Shown piece after piece: positions 60,901 to 64,000 of a DNA stretch of 64,000 bases; positions within the stretch are counted from its first letter, which is position 1; every line of letters starts with the position of its first letter. A program made the translations under genes and the position numbers. Source of the stretch: Stenotrophomonas sp. NA06056 (lineage in GTDB: Bacteria; Pseudomonadota; Gammaproteobacteria; Xanthomonadales; Xanthomonadaceae); contig NZ_CP054931.1 in NCBI RefSeq assembly GCF_013364355.1, positions 3,410,001 to 3,474,000 of the forward strand. The letters run 5' to 3'. The notes beneath the pieces are model-generated. The model searched no databases and had not been told where the DNA came from. It was given only the letters and a program-made list of their open reading frames with translations.

Positions 60901-61134
60901 CAGGTACAGCCGTTCGTCGCGGTGAACTGGTGGTCCGGTGGCAACGACGCGGCCATCGCCGTGGACGGCGAACGCCTGCACCGGCAGTTGCCGCGTGACA
61001 TCTACGAAGCCAAGGCTGGCGTGCAGGTGAATCTGTCGGGTGGCTGGCGCGGCTGGGGTGAAATCAGCCGGCAGACCGGTGGCATGGGCTTCCGCGATAC
61101 CAGCGGTCAGCTGGGCGTCTCTTACCGCTGGTAA
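57904..61134 (+). CDS. Type Va autotransporter, beta-helical passenger
   Basis: 1076 residues. Long signal peptide with basic start (SSPRRRR) cut near residue 39 (PVHA-AD). Passenger ~41-725 of Gly/Ser/Asn/Thr-rich repeats with ITGG-, GGSI- and -VDVWGG-type turns, predicting a right-handed beta-helix. Pro-rich linker ~726-771 (repeated DPPAPPI units). C-terminal 12-strand barrel (~775-1076) ending GQLGVSYRW, the aromatic OMP end signature. No protease triad or RGD seen. Pertactin-like adhesin or surface factor is the best guess. The frame is open 34 codons earlier, but the signal peptide fixes the start. Confidence 0.92.
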   Translation: MNASSPRRRRASACARASRLPLIPSLLASALWAALPVHAADLTGPLKVTDGGSLQLGADDTLLHSAGGFALDVDGAGSTATVDGSRIEITGGGSGIQAKAGGNVLVEGGHIQLGNGSGSTAGYALNASGLGSVIRANNLVIDAYRNGSGYGTVNATAGGKLWLNGGSVSSGGHALYSSGVGSELHVSGTTINNGANSAAYADGGALLSLESLTMTFAEAASGYSGRVSSSGNGSVLSLREVDVVNGNFDISNGGALQIVGGSASGSGGSIRLLGNSGNRLYSTADITGGRFETIGGYGVNVNSWAKLTANGAHFTVRDGYSGIWLSGADSLADLTDTTISTYGDNGYGHGVDVWGGTATITGGSIDTHGDGVYGLRASGSNPPTPYSRIRAKGLDITTSGTGGGGVFLGGSTADIQLDGGSITTRGASSFGIVQMNTAKLTADNLSIHAQGTNSGAYRSYITVFGPHWDRLVFNNSRLQTQDGPALWLQGSNHELTLNNTDVVARQLGNLDGGRLLRVSDTVFTDGSSVATSDILFTADNSRLTGDVVVDSATANVQMTLRNGTVLNGALRNDSGYQVAQLAMDDSSQWNVRGNSSVGSLDHAGTIAFVAPTTDDFKTLTVTGDYAGNDGHWLFNRALGDDASLGDQLVIQGNSSGTASVSVRNAGGAGALTSEGIRLISVGGQSDAQFTLQGRAVAGAYDYFLYKGGVSTPDDGNWYLRSEYGSPVDPPEPPDPPQPPIDPPAPPIDPPAPPIDPTLPPAPPRVERPEPAVYMANQSSALGMFRHSLYDRSGDPADATDGGSDAIAWAQVRSSQPGSRGHQVDVDSQLNSVLLGVGRRFEANAGGQLQAGVMAGQGRARNDSRSQVTGYTAHGVVNGTSLGLYATWLQDARMDHGAYVDGWLQYGRFRNSVQGEGLQKEHYRSHSWTGSAEAGYVLPVQRTAQRSVYLEPQLQVIHSRYDADRVVEANGTVVEGRDKDSTTTRVGLRLYTRSLTQGEGQVQPFVAVNWWSGGNDAAIAVDGERLHRQLPRDIYEAKAGVQVNLSGGWRGWGEISRQTGGMGFRDTSGQLGVSYRW

Positions 61135-61157
61135 GACCTGCCACGGGCGAGCCCAGC

Positions 61158-61197
61158 GAGGGGTCCGACGAAGCATCGTCGGACCCCTCGTTGTTTT
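61158..61197 (+). terminator. Terminator after the autotransporter
   Basis: Perfect 14-bp stem GAGGGGTCCGACGA-AGCA-TCGTCGGACCCCTC followed by GTTGTTTT, 23 nt after the stop. Confidence 0.9.
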
Positions 61198-61560
61198 CCA
61201 CATCACGCGTGGAAATCGGTGGGGGTTGGATGTGGACAAGTGGGCGCGAGCACTGCCGCACAAGCGTTTGCAGGTGTGGTGATTTTTTATCCAGGCCGAC
61301 GTTTGTTTTTCCACACGGCACGTGGAAAGCGATGGGAACTTGGTGTGGACAAGTGGGTGCGAGCGTTGCGGCGCAGGCGTTCCAAGGTGTGGTGAAAATT
61401 TGTCCATGCCGTGCGGTGCCAACCAAGGTTGGCACCCCCCCAGGCGGGCTACCCGCGGTTTTCCACACCGTGCGTGGAAAGCGGTGGGGGTTTGGTGTGG
61501 ACAAGTAGCTGCGAGCCACGCACTGCAGGCGTTTCAGTGCGCGGTGATTTTTTGTCCAGA
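61194..61560. repeat. Threefold ~102-bp direct repeat with DnaA-box-like 9-mers
   Basis: Copies at 61194-61295, 61307-61408 and 61459-61560. Each opens with TTTTCCACA paired to a downstream GTGGAAA, then GTGTGGACAAG (TTGTCCACA on the minus strand), a GCGAGC, a CGTTT-AGG stretch and GTGATTTTTTGTCCA or a variant. Copies 1 and 2 are 113 bp apart, copies 2 and 3 152 bp because a GTGCCAACC/GGTTGGCAC palindrome (61416-61435) is inserted. Copy 3 overlaps the last codons of the next minus-strand gene. Confidence 0.8.
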
Positions 61561-62175
61561 GGCACGCCAACGCAGCGTCAGCAGCAGCAACACCCCCAGC
61601 AGCGCAGCACCAATCAGGCAGGACAGAGCAATATGGAAGTCCGTTCCGCCACTGGCGATGTGCCGGACGGCGGCTGTGCCGTCGATGCCCATCGCGCGCA
61701 TCCGGCTCCAGCCCCGCAGCACTTCCACTGCGGAACGCAGGCCGCTGTAGAGCAGCGGCAGGGCGAAGATCAGCAACGCCACACGCAGCACCCACACGCC
61801 CACGCGTTGCAGCCGGTTGCTGGCGGTGCGCAGGACGGGCGCCGTGGCATTGGCCAGCCGGGCGCAGGCGATGGCGGCGGATGTCGCACCCCAGGTTGCC
61901 ACTGCGGCGATCATCAGCATCACGCCGGCCAGCCCCGACAGCGTAGACGTCAGTCGCCGCCAGACGAAGGTCAGACCGCCACGCCAGGACGGCGCATCGC
62001 CCATCAGCATGTGCACGGCGCCCTGCACATGTTCGCGGTCCTGCAGCGAGAAGGCCGTTGCCACCGCGCCCAGCGTGATGACAGCACACACGGCCACGGC
62101 CAGCAGCAGGAGCAGGCCCAGCAGCAGCCGGGCAGCACCGCCGGGGCGCGGCATGTCGGATTGCGGGGGCGTCAT
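61534..62175 (-). CDS. Integral membrane protein of unknown function
   Basis: 213 residues from ATG 62175 with AGGGAAGG 7 nt upstream. Four predicted membrane segments (~16-42, 78-103, 124-146, 182-204), a Pro-rich N-terminus and short basic C-terminus RWRASGQKITAH. No known domain recognised. The C-terminal codons lie in the third copy of the adjacent repeat, so the end of the gene may have been set by repeat insertion. Confidence 0.65.
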   Translation of the reverse strand: MTPPQSDMPRPGGAARLLLGLLLLLAVAVCAVITLGAVATAFSLQDREHVQGAVHMLMGDAPSWRGGLTFVWRRLTSTLSGLAGVMLMIAAVATWGATSAAIACARLANATAPVLRTASNRLQRVGVWVLRVALLIFALPLLYSGLRSAVEVLRGWSRMRAMGIDGTAAVRHIASGGTDFHIALSCLIGAALLGVLLLLTLRWRASGQKITAH

Positions 62176-62230
62176 GGCCAAACCTTCCCTGGTCGCTCGA
62201 TTCGCCGCGCAGGATGCCGCGCAGCCCCGG

Positions 62231-62260
62231 AAACAACAAGGCCCCGCACTGCGGGGCCTT
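62231..62260 (-). terminator. Terminator after ychF
   Basis: Minus strand AAGGCCCCGC-AGT-GCGGGGCCTT, a 10-bp stem followed by GTTGTTT, 25 nt after the ychF stop. Confidence 0.8.
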
Positions 62261-62285
62261 GCTGGACATCACGACGCGTAGTCGA

Positions 62286-63377
62286 TCAGACGTTGAAGCG
62301 GAAATGCAGGATGTCGCCTTCCTGCACGCGGTATTCCTTGCCTTCCAGGCGCAGGCGACCGGCTTCCTTGGCACCCGCTTCGCCCTTGTACTTGATGAAG
62401 TCGTCATACGCGATGGTTTCGGCGCGGATGAAACCCTTCTCGAAGTCGGTGTGGATGACCGCGGCGGCCTGCGGCGCGGTGGCACCCTTGCGCACGGTCC
62501 ATGCGCGTACTTCCTTTACGCCCGCAGTGAAATAGGTCTGCAGGCCCAGCAGGCTGTAGGCCGCGTTGATCACGCGGTTCAGGCCCGGCTCGGTCAGGCC
62601 GAGGTCGGCCAGGAAGGTATCGCGGTCTTCGTCATCCAGCTGCGACAGCTCTTCTTCGATCGCCGCCGACACCGGCACGACCTGTGCGCCTTCTTCGGCG
62701 GCACGGGCGCGCACAGCGTCCAGGTGCGGGTTGTTCTCGAAGCCGTCTTCCAGCACGTTGGCGATGTACATCACCGGCTTCAGGGTCAGCAGGAACAGAT
62801 CGCGCACCAGCGCCTTCTCTTCCTCGTCCAGGCCGGCCGAACGGCCGGCCTTGCCATCAGCCAGCGCGGCCTGCAGCTTGGCCAGCACCGGCTTGCGTGC
62901 CGCCGCGTCCTTGTCGCCGCCCTTGGCCGCACGCTCGGCGCGGTTCAGTGCCTTCTCGACGCTGTCCAGGTCGGCCAGGGCCAGTTCGGTATCGATGGTG
63001 TCGATGTCCGAAATCGGGTCGACCTTGTTGTTGACGTGGATGACGTCAGCGTTCTCGAAGCAGCGCACCACGTGGGTGATCGCATCCACTTCGCGGATGT
63101 GGGCCAGGAACTTGTTGCCCAGGCCTTCGCCGCTGGCGGCACCGGCCACCAGGCCAGCGATGTCGACGAACTCCACCGCAGTCGGAATGACCTTCTGCGG
63201 GTTGATGATCGCCGCCAGCTCGTTCAGGCGCGGATCCGGCACCGGTACGATGCCGACGTTCGGTTCGATGGTGCAGAACGGGAAGTTCGCCGCGGCGATG
63301 CCCGCCTTGGTCAGCGCGTTGAACAGGGTCGACTTGCCGACGTTGGGCAGGCCGACGATGCCGCATTTGATACCCAT
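62286..63377 (-). CDS. ychF: Obg-family ATPase YchF
   Basis: 363 residues, exact family length. P-loop [14 protein letters not shown] (9-22), the NVxE-type base-recognition motif ([14 protein letters not shown]) that makes YchF prefer ATP, and the C-terminal TGS domain ending [12 protein letters not shown] (here [13 protein letters not shown]). Linked to ribosomes and oxidative-stress control. Lies downstream of pth, as in many proteobacteria. Confidence 0.98.
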   Translation of the reverse strand: MGIKCGIVGLPNVGKSTLFNALTKAGIAAANFPFCTIEPNVGIVPVPDPRLNELAAIINPQKVIPTAVEFVDIAGLVAGAASGEGLGNKFLAHIREVDAITHVVRCFENADVIHVNNKVDPISDIDTIDTELALADLDSVEKALNRAERAAKGGDKDAAARKPVLAKLQAALADGKAGRSAGLDEEEKALVRDLFLLTLKPVMYIANVLEDGFENNPHLDAVRARAAEEGAQVVPVSAAIEEELSQLDDEDRDTFLADLGLTEPGLNRVINAAYSLLGLQTYFTAGVKEVRAWTVRKGATAPQAAAVIHTDFEKGFIRAETIAYDDFIKYKGEAGAKEAGRLRLEGKEYRVQEGDILHFRFNV

Positions 63378-63462
63378 GGGTGACAGCTCTCTGGGGTGAA
63401 AGTGATTGGTGAAACAGCGCACGCGCTGCTTGGCCAATCCATCTCGTTGCCGATCAATGTTC

Positions 63463-63486
63463 GTGCCAACCGAGGTTGGCACCTAC
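63463..63486 (-). repeat. SMAG-type palindrome between pth and ychF
   Basis: Minus-strand GTAG head with GTGCCAACC/GGTTGGCAC stem. The same stem without a perfect head is at 61416-61435. Confidence 0.75.
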
Positions 63487-63496
63487 CAGAAGCGGG

Positions 63497-64000
63497 TCAG
63501 CGGGGAGTGTGCAGCCGCTTCATCGCTTCGCTGAAGTCGCCCTGCACTGCCAACGGCAGCACGTCGATCGCATCGTCGATGGCGCGCGAAATCAGTACTT
63601 CATCATCCTTGGACGGGCGTCCCAGCACCCAGCCCACCACGCGGTCCTTGTGGCCGGGATGGCCAATGCCCACGCGCAGGCGATGGAACTTGCCATGGCC
63701 GAGCAACCGGATGGTGTCACGCAGGCCGTTCTGTCCACCGTGGCCACCGTCGAACTTCAACCGCGCCACGCCGGGCGCCAGGTCCAGTTCGTCGTGGGCC
63801 AGCAGGGTCTCCTCCGGCTCGATCTTCCAGAACCGCTGCGCGGCGGTGACCGACTTGCCGCTGAGGTTCATGAAGGTGGCGGGCTTGAGCAGCCACACCG
63901 TCTGCCCAGCGATGTCGACCTTGGCGGTCTCGCCAAACAACTTGCTGTCCACGTTCCATCGCGCACCGGCCTTTTCAGCCAGGGCCTCAACGAAATGAAA
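63497..64000 (-). CDS. pth: Peptidyl-tRNA hydrolase, N-terminus outside window
   Basis: 167 C-terminal residues are visible; the frame runs open through base 64000 (HFVEALAEKAGARWN before MDSKLFGETAKV), so about 25 N-terminal residues including the catalytic His lie outside. Conserved ATFMNLSGKSV, HDELDL and GGHGGQNGLRD motifs are intact. Cleaves peptidyl-tRNA released from stalled ribosomes. Confidence 0.97.
   Translation of the reverse strand, partial: FHFVEALAEKAGARWNVDSKLFGETAKVDIAGQTVWLLKPATFMNLSGKSVTAAQRFWKIEPEETLLAHDELDLAPGVARLKFDGGHGGQNGLRDTIRLLGHGKFHRLRVGIGHPGHKDRVVGWVLGRPSKDDEVLISRAIDDAIDVLPLAVQGDFSEAMKRLHTPR

Noticed and set aside
61416..61435. Protein-binding operator GTGCCAACC-AA-GGTTGGCAC
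   Set aside because: The same palindrome recurs at 63463-63486 with a GTAG head, so it is more simply a member of the REP family.
61194..61560. CRISPR array
   Set aside because: Only three units, each about 100 bp with internal dyads, unequal spacing and no cas genes.

Overview
The window is chromosomal DNA from a high-GC gammaproteobacterium of the Xanthomonadaceae, most likely Stenotrophomonas of the maltophilia group. Three things point there. A secreted amidase at 2643-4265 has Lys123/Ser202/Ser226 at exactly the positions reported for the S. maltophilia peptide amidase Pam. Short GTAG-headed palindromes (SMAG-type REP repeats) sit in many gaps. The cell-envelope genes are typical of the family. 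No phage, transposase, plasmid or CRISPR sequence was seen.

Layout. 1-10.5 kb holds accessory housekeeping genes: the first codons of a cyclophilin at the left edge, typA, a small DUF2127-like membrane protein, pam, an MscS-type channel, a 0.6-kb inverted-repeat intergenic element, a class II DAHP synthase, a TonB-dependent receptor and dsbB. 10.7-44.4 kb is one continuous minus-strand translation/transcription supercluster. In transcription order (right to left) it reads tRNA-Tyr, tRNA-Gly, tRNA-Thr, tufB, tRNA-Trp, secE, nusG, rplK, rplA, rplJ, rplL, rpoB, rpoC, rpsL, rpsG, fusA, tufA, the S10 genes rpsJ to rpsQ, the spc genes rplN to secY, then the alpha genes rpsM to rplQ. Good promoter candidates precede the tRNA-Tyr group, rpsL, rpsJ and rpsM, with a weaker one before rplK. 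Most of the wider gaps inside the cluster carry a strong hairpin. rpmJ is missing from its usual place between secY and rpsM.

44.5-49.5 kb looks like a nutrient-scavenging locus. A predicted secreted cyanophycinase and a predicted secreted beta-aspartyl peptidase are co-oriented and divergent from a 912-residue TonB-dependent receptor, with a perfect LacI-family-type operator in the shared control region. I infer extracytoplasmic use of cyanophycin or related beta-aspartyl peptides.

49.7-61.2 kb is a signalling block: hybrid histidine kinase, REC-EAL response regulator, second hybrid kinase with an Hpt domain, and an RcsB/BvgA-type regulator, with ATGA overlaps at two junctions. It is followed by a large autotransporter. 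The first kinase and the autotransporter share an upstream motif, TTTAGGA-N5-CTGATTCC, which suggests one regulon with autoregulation. This block plus its motif is the best candidate for an undescribed system here.

61.2-64 kb has a threefold intergenic repeat rich in DnaA-box-like 9-mers, an unknown membrane protein, ychF and the 3' part of pth, which runs off the right edge.
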